A stretch of 64,000 nt of DNA from Micromussa lordhowensis. Lineage: Eukaryota; Cnidaria; Anthozoa; Scleractinia; Lobophylliidae. Under the pieces are notes generated by a model, which saw only the letters and a program-made list of their open reading frames with translations, had not been told where the DNA came from and did not search any database. Below, one piece after another: positions 48,301 through 58,525 of the stretch. A program made the translations under genes and the position numbers. The first letter of the stretch is position 1. Every line of letters starts with the position of its first letter. Location of the stretch: positions 8,265,679 through 8,329,678 of the forward strand of contig OZ026608.1 in the NCBI GenBank assembly GCA_964020085.1, given 5' to 3'.

Positions 48301-51300
48301 GATCTAGAGTTTGATTTGAGAAGCGAATTGCTTTGATCCCAGAGATATGAGAGATTCGATGCAACTTGGTCAACATTTTCTGTAAGAAGCGTCGTGTTGA
48401 CCTAAGCCCCCACATTAGCTCTGTCTGTTTCTTTATCCATACCGCAAGGTACTTCGGCCTATATTTATTCTTTTTTTTCTTTTTTAGGAATTTTGCAAGG
48501 CAGTCAACTGGTGTTCTGAACTGAACGGCGACCTTTCAGGGTATTCATTTCTTCAGCCGTTAAATCAACAATGTGACTTATCACCCGGATACAAGCACTT
48601 CACAGTGGAACCATCGACCAGTCAGATACCCCAGGCCGCCTCAGAAGTCAATTCTTCACCTGAAAGCGTAGTTTCTATTAGAAACGTTCCTGATTACAGG
48701 CATGATCTTCCTCAAGTGATCATCAACACACAGCCAGAACAAGAAACCAACAGAGACACTACAAATGATAGAATCCATTGCAACTATTCAAATGATATCT
48801 CTGTGCATATAAATTTGTCAAGACGTCTAATTGAAGATCGCTACGATTCTCTACACAATGTGAACCAAAGAGAAGGCGGTGGACCTCTTCGCGGGCCGTT
48901 CACAAACGTTCCTGTTGGTGAATTACATGGAACAGAATGGAGACCTTCATTTTTGAAAAGCAGTTCTTCAAAGCAGTGGGTGGACCAAGTGGATGCAGAC
49001 CTAAAACGATGTATCTCCAAGGAAAAGGTAAATACAGGTAGCTCAAGTTACAGTGAGTACTTAAAAAATATCTTATCTTGATCAGTATAAACCAATTTTC
49101 CTCAAACTCATTTTAAAAGAATTCATCAAGTTTGAACAAAGGAAATCATGTCTGGACATCCAATCTTAATGAACATGCATTTGTACGATTTTATTTCTCC
49201 ATTTTCTCCTTTGTTTTAGTTTTTAATTTAGAAGATATATCAAACACTCCAAACAGTGCTTGACCACATTTCCAAACACCTCGAAGTTCGTCAAAAATAC
49301 TCTGCTGCGCGTCGCATTTTCAGCTCTCTGCTGGGTTGTGGTCAAGCAAGGTCTTCCGTATTTGATATATTACATCACGTATACGAGGGGACCATCACAT
49401 TGTATTAGAGTTTTATGGGAGTGATTTGTATGAATAGAGGGTGGCACAGAGAGGACGAAAAAGATAGGGGAGGCCGAAAGGGAAGAGAAGGGAAAAATTG
49501 ATGGATAGATGGAAGGAGGAACGGATGGAATGAGTGGCAGGCAGACGGCGTATGGCTGGTTGACAGGTTTGCTGACTAGCTGACTTGACGAACGGAAGGC
49601 CAGTACGGAAGGATAGTTGGATGGGATATGAAGACTGGCTGAAATGATTACAAAATAATTATCAAATTTTAGTATAAATATACGCGCGTTCTACCACGAA
49701 CGCCGTTCTCAGTCTGATTGGCTACTCTACTCACTATCTATTCTGTTGTAGATAGTGAGTAGCGTAGCAGTGTGCGCCTATTAACAAAATGACGACCGCT
49801 TCTTGGCGTTTTCTAGGTGTCTGTCACTCTCGATTTCTAATTGTAAAATATCATTGCTGCTAGATACTAGGTATAGCCTCCTGTTTTATTAATTAAAATC
49901 TTTCTATTAATTCTTTATTCTGATTTATCAAAAGGTGTCCTACAATCAATACAACCGTCAAAAGACTGAAGAGTACCCTGTGACGAGTCCATATTTTTCT
50001 AAAGTGTGCGGTTCCTTGCGATCGAGACCTGAAGACTTTCCAAGTCAGAGCCAATGTAGGGATGGAAACACCGAGTATCTGACCGATAGCAGAGAAACCG
50101 ACTTCAATGACCAACTGACAACTAACATGGCAATGTCTTCCGACTTCCCAAGAGTTAGAGAATATTCTGCACATCCTCCAAGGAGTCAAAGAGAAGAATT
50201 CTTTCCTGAAGTGTTTTGGGATATCAACCGTGTAAGACAAACGCACCAAAAGCCGGTTGATAAACGTGGACAAGACGAGCCGCAAGCTGGTCTTAGAAGG
50301 TCGGTAGAAGCAGGCGTTTCTAGCAAACGCACAAGGTTAGACCCCACAGGGACATAGCGCACAATTTCGCTGTACAATTTCATTCAGTCTCAGCAGCATG
50401 TATAACTTTACCCCACCCATCTGGTCGTCAATTATAAAATGACAGGCAAGATCAGAACATCGTCGCAGGGATTCGAACCCTAAGCTAAACACCTTTAGCG
50501 TTTTCACTTTCGTTGTTGTTGTGTTGAATAGTAAAGGGGTAATTTACTTGTTACACATGCCTAGAATTGAAAACGCGGTAGATAGAAAAAAGGTTATTTG
50601 CTCATGGCAGCCTTGAAATGGAACGCTATCTAATGGAAGAATCGCTTTTGCACTGGGGAGTATGTGAAAAATTCTCACGATACGATGGAGGTCATTCTGT
50701 GAAGCAAGATGCGAGAATTGTGCGCAGATACCTACAGTTAATATCCGGATTGCATTTTAAACTGCTCATGCCATTTGTATTTGACTAAATAGGCAAGCTG
50801 TGCGCGTGTTAGACCTTGGAAATGAAGGCTCACGTACCCTTCCGACGAAGGTGGGAATAGCTCAGCCTCAGAGACGTGCGTATGGCGTGACAGACCATCA
50901 CGAGGTGATGCCCAGTCAATTAAGCCAGGTGCTGGGAGAGAACAGTGTCGCCAGTAAACACAAAAGATTTAGTCTTGGTATCGAAAGATCTACAAACCTT
51001 ACTACGAGAGATGTTCAACAGGTAACGTACGTGTAATACCCAGTTCTTACAAAGTCTCCCGAGGGTGCATGTATTGCAAAACAAAAGGCTTCTGTTTTCA
51101 CGAAAAAAACGAAAAACTCGAAAAAACGACTTCTACTTTTGTTTACCGTTTTCTTCTTTTTACGTCTTTTTGTATAACTGTGAAGAAATGAATGAAAGAC
51201 TTTACTTAAGTATCGATGCCGGTATTTAGCTTAAAGTGCACCTAACCCCAAAATTATTTTTCGGCCGAGATGAAACTTTGCAGCATTCGCATAAAGAATT

Positions 51301-52206
51301 TGATAATATTATCAGTATCTGGTATTTTTAAGGGTTTTACAAATTGGCAGAAAGTAGCTGAAATTTGTTATCAATTGGTTCACGACCGAGCTAGCAGGGG
51401 CCTGGCTCTATTCTTGATTTGACGTCACAGACTCATTTACTTGGAATTAACTCTTTGTGAACATGCATGCAAAACAGTTTATGACGTCAAATCAAGAATA
51501 GACCCATTCCCCTCACCAGCTCGGTCGTGAACCAATTGATAAAAAATTTCAGCAACTTTCTGCCAATTTTTAAAACCCTTAAATGTACCAGGTACTGATA
51601 ATATTATCAAATTCTTTATGTGAATGTTGCAAAGTTTCATCGCAGCCGAATAAAAAAATTGGGGTTAGGTGCACTTTAATAAAAAACTAATTGGGGACAC
51701 TATTTGCACATTAAAATATATTTTAGCAACATAAATTAAAATTATTTACCGTTCAATTCGAGAAAAAAAACCTTAATTGATAAATAAGTAAGTGAAATAT
51801 GTGAGCTTAGTATGATGTAAAAGTTAAAAGATATAAAATATATAAAAAATGGAAAATTTATAGCGGCCTAGCAGCATGTTACATTTGTCACAATTATCTA
51901 TTATACCATGCTCTACGAATATGGTAAGCGTACGCGTGATTCTTTTTAACAATTATTCCACATGCGCGCGTTGGATATGAGATGGCAGATAGCCAACGAG
52001 GCGCATAGCGCCGAGTTGGCTATAATCCTATCCAACCAGGGCGAGTGGAATAATTTTTTTGTTAAAAACGCCCCAAAAATATAGCAAACTAAACTTTAAA
52101 AAAAAAATAAAAACGCCTCAAAAAATCACGCGTACGCTTACCATATTCGTAGAGCATGGTATAATGGCTAATAGCCCATGATGGCTAAGCCAATGAAAAC
52201 TCTCGG

Positions 52207-52240
<34 letters not shown>

Positions 52241-52935
52241 CATGATATACTCGTTAGATTATCCACTTTAAAGGAAGATATACAATTCGTTTTGTGATGT
52301 ATTGGCTACTCAAACTGGTCCGTATCAGCAAAACAGAGATCGATTTAGGAACTCTTCTATAAACACAAACCAAACATTCTATGAAATGGTGACTTGGATA
52401 AAGTGAAATAAATGAAGAAGCGTTCTCAAGTCGAAATTACTCTTCTTCATATATTTAAACACTCTGTATATTAAGCTCTATCTATTAAATTATATCAATA
52501 GCAGTCTGTAAAACAACAACAAAAGCTTCTGTTCAACATTTTGTTAAGGTTTCATTATTTGATGCATTCGTTGTGGCAGTAGTAACCTATGTTTTGATCA
52601 ATCTGATTACAGTTATCCAAAGGGGAACGGGAGGTACCTGGAATACAGCCGTCACCGGATGGTGAGTAAAACACTGTCATTACCAATAAAACAGCTACAC
52701 TTTATTTCTTAAATAAATGAGTAAGCATGCAAGCGTACAAGATGCATTACGAAACAATATTTGAGAACTGGTCAGACTTATAAAGACTAAAACGTCTTTG
52801 TTGACGTCTTCAGAGCCAGACGAATGGTCAATATTTCCTTCGTACCTGTCCTCAAAGAGACGAAAGCTGACTTATGAAAAGATGCCTGGAGTGGAAAGCG
52901 GTCAAACTAAGCTTGTATTCAAGTATGACTTGTAG
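31577..52935 (+). CDS. SHOC1: SHOC1 (C9orf84/ZIP2-like), complete, 25 exons
   Basis: The family protein SHOC1/ZIP2 forms the ZZS complex with SPO16 and TEX11/ZIP4, binds branched DNA and promotes meiotic crossovers. The 25 exons sum to 5070 nt (1689 residues plus stop) with consistent phases throughout. Order of parts: poorly conserved N-terminal half, a motif [12 protein letters not shown] (exon 13), XPF-nuclease-like domain (exons 15-18), degenerate helix-hairpin-helix (exons 19-20), and a long polar tail ending [20 protein letters not shown], a hallmark of SHOC1 proteins. The start ATG is preceded by an in-frame TAG at 31556. Expression is expected mainly in the germ line, from knowledge of the family. 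Confidence 0.92.
31796..32451. mobile_element. TIR element TTAAGGTAATTCC in SHOC1 intron 1
   Basis: Perfect 13-bp terminal inverted repeats TTAAGGTAATTCC / GGAATTACCTTAA. The block TTCTACTATCAAACTTTTTT and the words GGGGTCACCGTGCT each occur twice, so one copy is probably inserted into or duplicated within another. No transposase is encoded. Confidence 0.78.
34281..34466 (+). other. Unexplained open frame in SHOC1 intron 4
   Basis: After a good acceptor (CATTTTCAG) the frame reads [20 protein letters not shown], then [20 protein letters not shown] and stops after 61 codons. The composition looks like real coding sequence, but entry in phase 0 does not fit the phase 1 of SHOC1 exons 4 and 5, so it cannot be a normal cassette exon. 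I do not recognise the peptide. It may be an alternative end, a captured exon or chance. Confidence 0.4.
34669..34955. repeat. Dispersed repeat with inverted CCTGGAAA words
   Basis: Words GTCCTGGAAA recur six or more times, with AGGGCTCGTACGGGT at the left and GAGTATGAACCCTTGG at the right as a worn inverted pair (complement GGGTTCATAC). SHOC1 intron 4. Confidence 0.5.
35819..35954. mobile_element. Hairpin element 9 in SHOC1 intron 5
   Basis: Nearly full palindrome from GGGACGACGC to GCCTCGTCCC with arms TTTTCATCAAGAGCG and complement. The apex is GAGC, GAA, GCTC (35880-35890). It keeps the GNA loop but lacks the flanking GA pair. No separate core was found. Confidence 0.7.
36737..36896. mobile_element. 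Fold-back element in SHOC1 intron 6
   Basis: Arms of about 60 bp: CCTTTGCATAAATGCGCCTA AATTTGAATAACAGTAC on the left pair with TATTTAAATTTAGGCGCC and ATTTATGCAAAGG on the right, meeting near CCTTAGCCTCG / GAGGCTTAGG. Confidence 0.78.
36897..37045. repeat. Dispersed repeat, AAAACGNAGCTTTTC family, fragment
   Basis: Words GTTTTCAAAATGTTTTC, ACGAAAAGCCGGCGTTTTC and GTGTAGGGTGGACGGAGCC recur at 46310, 62020 and 62365. They belong to a widespread non-coding element rich in AAACG and CCGTTTTC. Confidence 0.6.
37850..38150. mobile_element. Hairpin element 14 (same family as 13), SHOC1 intron 8
   Basis: Palindrome with arms CCATATTTC and TTTGGAAATATGG and a worn apex AC, GA, CGC, GTA, CCA, AG, GT (37906-37921). 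The core from 37980 continues without interruption through AAATCTGTGTTCATCAAGAT, the site where the 9590 copy carries element 3. Confidence 0.72.
39495..39745 (+). mobile_element. tRNA-derived SINE
   Basis: Body almost identical to the 27040 copy (TTGGGCAAGACACTTTACTC, CCACCCAGGTGTATAAATGG, GATGGACTAGCATCCCATCC). The head is worn. In SHOC1 intron 9, about 55 nt before exon 10. Confidence 0.78.
42499..48089 (+). CDS. SHOC1: SHOC1 exons 15-20, XPF-like domain and helix-hairpin-helix
   Basis: Exons: 42499-42915, 43388-43903, 44500-44836, 45912-46134, 47166-47209, 47987-48089. Exon 16 contains [18 protein letters not shown], the conserved FPW strand of the family. In exon 17 the segment [17 protein letters not shown] takes the place of the GDY...ERK nuclease motif of XPF, so the metal-binding acid/ERK triad is not present. 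That fits the view that SHOC1 keeps the XPF fold for DNA binding without cutting. Exons 19-20 ([26 protein letters not shown]) form the HhH-like end that pairs with SPO16 in known structures. Confidence 0.9.
43995..44149. mobile_element. MITE with CAGTGGCGGATCC ends in SHOC1 intron 16
   Basis: Ends CAGTGGCGGATCCAGACC and CTAGATCCGCCACTG are inverted, as in hAT-type non-autonomous elements; GTTCC directly repeats outside both ends. The middle contains runs of G at 44023-44041 and 44107-44120. Confidence 0.8.
44983..45521. mobile_element. Long fold-back element with an almost complete tRNA-like core
   Basis: Outer arms (TTTTTGAGTCGTTTAC... on the left, AAAAGACTCAAAAAGACACA on the right) and inner arms (AGTTAAGAATGATGA, TTTCCAATTTATGCAATTGG and complements) surround 45234-45300. 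That core has an A box (TAGTTCAGTTGG), a B box (GGTTCGAATCTC), a 6-bp acceptor-like stem GCTTCA / TGAAGC and GGT at the anticodon place. Stems are too poor for a working tRNA. SHOC1 intron 17. Confidence 0.78.
46310..46680. repeat. Dispersed repeat, AAAACGNAGCTTTTC family, long copy
   Basis: Starts GCCGCGTTCACACTAGGGCG and holds TCTGAAAACATTTCAAATG, AAGCCGGCGTCTTCAAATTC and TAAAGCTGCAATTTTCTCC. The ends look like worn inverted repeats (CACACTAGGGCGGAGG, CAGCGTAGTGTGGTCG). SHOC1 intron 18. Confidence 0.62.
46686..46836. mobile_element. MITE with CAGTGGAATCCCGATTTC-type ends
   Basis: Ends ACACTGGAATCCCGATTTCT and GAGGGTTCCACTGTAC; inner TTGGTTCGAGAAATCGGGGG. SHOC1 intron 18. Confidence 0.7.
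48488..52935 (+). CDS. SHOC1: SHOC1 exons 21-25, C-terminal tail
   Basis: Exons: 48488-49027, 49935-50335, 50793-51021, 52613-52661, 52814-52935. The region is polar and probably disordered (QEEFFPEV-type acidic/aromatic patches, many Ser/Gln). The last exon ends in TAG at 52933-52935 and encodes [20 protein letters not shown], which resembles the conserved SHOC1 tail. Exon 24 has only 49 nt; its place is fixed by phase 0 in and phase 1 out. The long intron 23 holds a fold-back element and a nested palindrome. Confidence 0.87.
49232..49376. mobile_element. Hairpin element 15 (same family as 13), SHOC1 intron 21
   Basis: Palindrome with outer arms GATATATCAAACAC / GTATTTGATATATT and inner arms GACCACATTTCC. 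Apex on the minus strand GC, GA, CGC, GCA, GCA, GA, GT at 49299-49315, so both GA steps and the GCA loop are kept. Confidence 0.72.
51231..51680. mobile_element. Large fold-back with arms of about 190 bp, SHOC1 intron 23
   Basis: The arm TTAAAGTGCACCTAACCCCA, CATAAAGAATTTGATAATAT, TCAATTGGTTCACGACCGAG, CTATTCTTGATTTGACGTCA recurs in full as its complement from 51487 to 51680; the loop is about 65 bp. Pairing is over 85 per cent by eye. Confidence 0.88.
51901..52164. mobile_element. Hairpin element 10: palindrome inside a palindrome, SHOC1 intron 23
   Basis: The outer arms (51901-51940 and 52124-52164) are perfect complements through ATGCTCTACGAATATGGTAA and CGTACGCGTGATT. Between them lies an element 3-like palindrome (51948-52063, AACAATTATTCCA ends) with apex GCCAAC, GA, GGCGC, ATA, GCGCC, GA, GTTGGC at 51992-52020. 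Confidence 0.8.
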
Positions 52936-53031
52936 TCTGTTTTACTGTTTGTACAATTTTGCAGTATAAGTGCAGACTCAGAATCATCTTCCTATTCCCA
53001 TTCAAGCAAGCCTTCTTCCTTCAGTCTTACC

Positions 53032-53037
53032 AATAAA
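53032..53037 (+). terminator. Probable SHOC1 polyadenylation signal
   Basis: An AATAAA lies 97 nt after the SHOC1 stop codon and 85 nt before the CLPP stop codon. No other canonical signal occurs between the two converging genes on the plus strand. Confidence 0.65.
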
Positions 53038-53121
53038 ATTGAATTTGTTATACTGTTACTTGGTGTTTGGTGTGATTCTTTAGCAAAAGGCTAGTTCAAG
53101 AGTTAAGCTTCGACTAAACTC

Positions 53122-56100
53122 TTAACTATCCGCTTTGTCGTCACTGGGTGGAGTTTGTTCCGTGAGTGGAGGGTGAGTTAAAACTCTGTCAATCAAACCA
53201 AAGTCTTTGGCCTCTTCTGGAGACATGAACTTATCCCTTTCAAGTCCTTTCTCTGCAGTACGAGAAAGAATAGTGAATGAGTGTGTGAGTGAGTGAGTAA
53301 GAGAGAACGGAAGCATATATCACACAGGGACGAAGAAAACCGAATGACGAGGCCACCATTAGATAGATTTACAGGGCCTTCGCAAGTAACAACAGGCAAA
53401 GAATCGAGAGAGGATCTTACCTATCACATCAATTGGTTGACCAGTGTGTTTAACATAGATTTTGTTGATTACATTCTTCAGTTTAAGGATTTCCTCAGCT
53501 TGAATAGCTAAATCTGTAGCTTGACCCTAAAATGTTGAATGTTTAGAAAACTTTAACGCATACTTCTAGGAAAACCTCCTTTTAATAATAGCTAATACTT
53601 GCCAAAAGAAAATGAATATTTGTTTTGGTATCAAATTACTGGAATAATGACTTTCTTTCAATCCTATATCTCCATCTTTTCATTTGTTAGTTGCACACAT
53701 ATTTTAAGAATACAAAACTAATCTCAAAAGGACCTCTAACAAACACATTTACAACATTCTTAGTTGACAAATGGCAATGTGTAGAATTAAGTGACATTTT
53801 GATTAATTTTTCCGTGAAATTAGGGCTAAATCCAAAATGGTGTAGAATGTCAAACCACATGTCTGAGCAAACTCCTACTGACTGTAAAGAAATGATTTTC
53901 AACTCAGTCAAAATCTTGGTCAGTTTGGCATGGGTATTATCATACACACACATTTTGTGTTCTCATTGTGTAACCAACAGGCAAACAATTTATTGTAACA
54001 GTTTATCAGGCACTATACCTTCCTACTATAAAAGATGAAAATTACTTGAAACGTTTCCCTACCTACGCCATGTATTATCACAGTCAATGTGAAAGTCATC
54101 CATTGTTCTAGCTTTCCAACCTGCATGTGGATTTCTGGACTATTTTCAGACATAATCTTTATTTAACACACTCTTCTTGGGTCTTTAACTTGGAACGTTT
54201 GATGCAAACTCATCCAGACTTTGAAATGACTAGTTTTGGAGGCATACAGTAACTGTAAAACTCACCTGAGCTCCCCCATGTGGCTGATGAACCATTACTC
54301 TAGCATGAGGTAAGGCATGCCTTAATCCTGGGGTGCCTGCAGTCAACAACAGGGAGCCCATGCTGCATGCCTGACCTATGCACCAGGTTGAAATAGGGGG
54401 CTGAATGTACTAAACAAGAAAAAATACAGGAGACTAAATGAACACGAAGAATTAAAATTGTGTATAGCTAAACAGGAATTCTAATGTTATACAAGGAAAT
54501 ATGCTTCAAGGTACCAACATTCTTCTAATCTACAGTATGTTAGACAAAACAGGTTGGAATCTGACAAAAGTTGAAAGAGAACGGCAAATGTACAAGAATG
54601 TCAGTGGGCCTGTCTAAATGTCAAATGACATTAAATATTTCTGGCAACCAGAAGTCCCCCATAAATTAAATGTCACAGACATGCTTTGCTGCTCACACCG
54701 CTTGCCTTCTCTTTTTGGGGAGGAACATAGAACATACTCTAGAGGGGCTTTCCTTTCACACCATTAAAACTTCTTACCTGCATTGTGTCATAAATGGCTA
54801 AGCCTGCTGTAACAGAACCACCTATCCAGTTGAAAAGCAAAATTGAATGATAAATAATATGGTCATTTATAGTTTACCCTTGCTTGTCTTTTTACCATGA
54901 CTAGCAAACCCAGTTGAAGTCATCTTTGCCAACTTATTTAATGGTATTACTATACATACATTAACTGTAAATGATAAAGGCATTTTGGCTTAAAAGTGGC
55001 TAGAGAATATGTGTATCATTTACTTACCATTTACATACAATTACAGTACTGCTAAGAGATGAACGAAGTAATGCTACTGCTAACAGTGTCAATAACTGTC
55101 ACTGATGTTACAGTGGACAGGAAAAATTGCACAAGTTTGCATCCAAAATAGCTAAAACTTTACAGCTGCCCTCAAAGAGAAATTAAACAGTTTTTTGAAA
55201 ATGTCAATAATTCTGAGCAGAATAATTCTCCCATATGCCCAGCTGAAAATTCCAAACTTTTTTGGATACCTGTTTTTAACCTTCCAATTACCTGGGCTGT
55301 TGATGTACATATGAACAGGTGTTCTTCCATTCTCTGACTGTAAAAATAGTAGCTGAGCCACAACAAGACTAGAGATCTCATCTGTTATCTACAAAATAGC
55401 GCAGGAAACATTTGTCAGTTCCTGTGTAACAAGAAATCGATAAGTAACCTACTATACACATTTTGACAATCCAAGTGAACAAGTTGTTTTCTTTTTATAG
55501 TCATGGGATTTTCTAAATGAAATAGAAAACAATCATGTTCTCAGTGTTTCTATCAAGTTATAGATTAAAACGAGTGGAAGTTTGGCAGAAGCAGAAAAAA
55601 CTGTGGAAACACTTGACTGTCGGCTCGTGTCCCCACAGCAATTCTCGTTCTCTCAAACTTCAATGAACACAAAAAGTCTGCACATGATGTTAAATTTGTT
55701 TACTTTCTTTAGTGCCAGTTTATGAAAAATAATGAATCAATTCTTGCAACATGGAAGCTCTTTTATAAATAAAAGAAGCAAAGAACTTCATTTAACCATT
55801 GTCCCAGTTACTTTAGAAAAAACTGTGATTTGCGCCATTTCAGCATCTTTTTCATGGAAATAGATAAATGGCCTAAAGGGCTGAAAATGTTTGGCGACTA
55901 AAATACTTGTGCTGGCAACCCAATCTGAAAACTTAGGGGCCAGTTGGCCCCAATGCTTTTCCTGAAAATCGAGCCCTGATTGGTGAAACATAATGTTGGA
56001 ACCTAACCAAGTACAACCACCCACATTTATCACCACCCATTAAGGTACAATCACATGCTGATAAAGCAAAAAATATAAGTAGATGTAAAAATTGCAAGAA

Positions 56101-58491
56101 TGAAAAAAAAAACATATACCAATGAAAGTGTTTTCTACTACAGTGGAATCCTGATTTCTCGAACCCTCGGTTCCTTGAACCTCCCGATAACTCGAACCAA
56201 AAGTTGTTCCCTCTCCTTAGTCAAACACTGTAGTTTTACCCCCGATTTCTCAAACTCTCCTATTTCTCAAACCAATTTGTGTTTCCCTTGCAGGTTCGAG
56301 AAATCGGGATGCCACTGTATTTCTTAATCAATTTAATGGGATATTATTTTAATCGTAGGTTGTCTACTAGCACTCTGTCACTCTGCCAGATTAACATTTG
56401 ATTACAAAGTTTAGTAAGAGGAATGGAGAGATTAACTTTAGTGAGTTTAAATTCCCCGGGGGATTGGGGGTTACTCCCGTATATGACCTATATAGGTATG
56501 TGCGGCCCCAAAGGGTTTTGGTTTTTCAGCCGTTTTGGCTATACATAGGGTATCGATTTTGGTCATTTTGGTCTCAAACAGGGTACATGTATGGCTTTTT
56601 CACTCAAGTCTTGAATTGGGTATGATTTTAGAAGAAGAAACTTTTTCATCATTATCGACAAGACCATCATTCTTCATAAATTATGTTTAGAGCAACTGTG
56701 CCAGACGCAACAGTCATAAATAGAGTGCTATATTTCTAGTCAGGTCATAAACAGGTTAGGGAAAAATCACAGATTTTGGTCATAAATAGGGTAAGGGTTT
56801 TGGGAAGCAGGCCACACACCCACACCCAATTTTTCTGGGAGTCCCCCCCCCCTGCACTCTAAATTATACCCCTGGTATGGAGCCTGTATTTTTGTTTTGT
56901 TTCGATGCTTATATAATTAAATTTTTTTGACTGGCTTGATTCACCCCTAGCACCTCAGCTTTAGTGGTTCAATTCTCAAAATGGACGGATCTGAAATACT
57001 AATTTGTCATGATTTGTTTTAGGCTAAACCTCCCCTAAATTACACTTAGCCTTATTCAAATTTCTAACATGTCAAATTTGTGACTTATCATTAATAACTT
57101 ACTGGACCCATAACACAGACTATCCGCTCCTTCAGAAGACGAGAAAAAATGTCATATGCTCTTTCTCCTCTACCCTGCAAAGAAAAGTATGTAAAAAGGT
57201 AGGTATATGGACAAATACAGGTGTATTGTTCACACTTGTGACACAACAACATGTCTTGCAATTAAGATAATTATTTGTACACCAAAACCAACAACAACTT
57301 ACCGCATAGATCTACAGTATGCAGGCTATACAACAGCTCCGACCATCATTTACAAAACTGAGACAATTTTATTTTTGGTTGTAACTCTTAAACATTAGTT
57401 TAGATTGTGTTGTAGTATTTCAGTGGTTTTATGGTAACCTCAGGCTACTCCTTCTATCAATGACATCTATTGTATTGAGGTCAATCTCTCTAAGTTATCC
57501 CATGAGCTATGCATGTAGCCTCCCTGATATGCACACTGTCTGCTCAACTGAGATTTGAAAGTATCCTCTTTCTGACTTTCTGGCAATCGATAGTAATTGA
57601 TTAATTCAAATCGATCATAAAGATTATATCGATTGCCATCAAATATTTATCGATTGGTCATGCCGGCCGGGTTGAACGACATATCCAAAAAGACCCACCA
57701 CAGGTCGCCCAAGCTCCTTTGGGAACCGCCACATTGCATAACAGCATTATTATAAGAGTTTGTATGGGAATATAACAAATGTATAGAATAGTTCAAAATA
57801 AGGGGAAAAACAATAAAATTGACTTTTCCACCGCAACGGTAAACCTATGGGAAACGTGACACAAGTGGTTTGTCTGTTGCAGTCTTTTCCCTTCTCCCAC
57901 CGGGTTCACAGGTAATTTCAACCCAAAGGCTGGGTTGCTAAGCTGAATTTCAAATGGGCGGTGCACAGAACACACGGTCAATGCATCTTAGGGACAGCTA
58001 TAGATAGTAAAGCCTTGAGAGATCTGCACGCTAAAATTGCTCTTTGGCGGACGTTTTAATCCCATGAAGAGAAGCAATGGTTAGAGCATCTATTAGCGTT
58101 GCTCTAGGCCGAATCTTGAGGCGACCGGATCCTTTGGGGCAAATTTATGGTTGGATTACCTTGCGCGATCTGCTGGGCTCCATCACTCGAGTGTCCTTGA
58201 GGAATTATATAAATGGAAAGGAATACAGTGGAGCTAAAACTCGCTGAAACGCCTCCAAACGCCATAAAAACACAAGTTGTACTCACAACAAGAAAAGGTA
58301 AGTCGATTTGATTAATTTTTCCCCTTATTATGACTTATTCTGTACAATCGCTATTTAAGAAATAGAAAAGATGTACCATGTTTCTATCGAGTCATAGAAA
58401 CACGAGTGAAAGTTTGGGAGAACGAGAAATGCTGTGGAAACACTCGCCTGTGGCTCGTGTTCCCACAGCATTTCTCGAGTTCTCCCAAACT

Positions 58492-58525
<34 letters not shown>

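Noticed and set aside
49680..49800. Hairpin with TAGATAGTGAGTAGCGTAGC
   Set aside because: A real inverted repeat related to the core of hairpin element 5, but without the GA / GNA apex.
50455..50480. B-box GGGTTCGAATCCCTG on the minus strand
   Set aside because: Isolated; no matching A box or cloverleaf found nearby.
57793..57981. Minus-strand frame once considered as CLPP 5' coding sequence
   Set aside because: No match to the ClpP N-terminus; the true exon with IPMVIEQT was found at 58967-59044.
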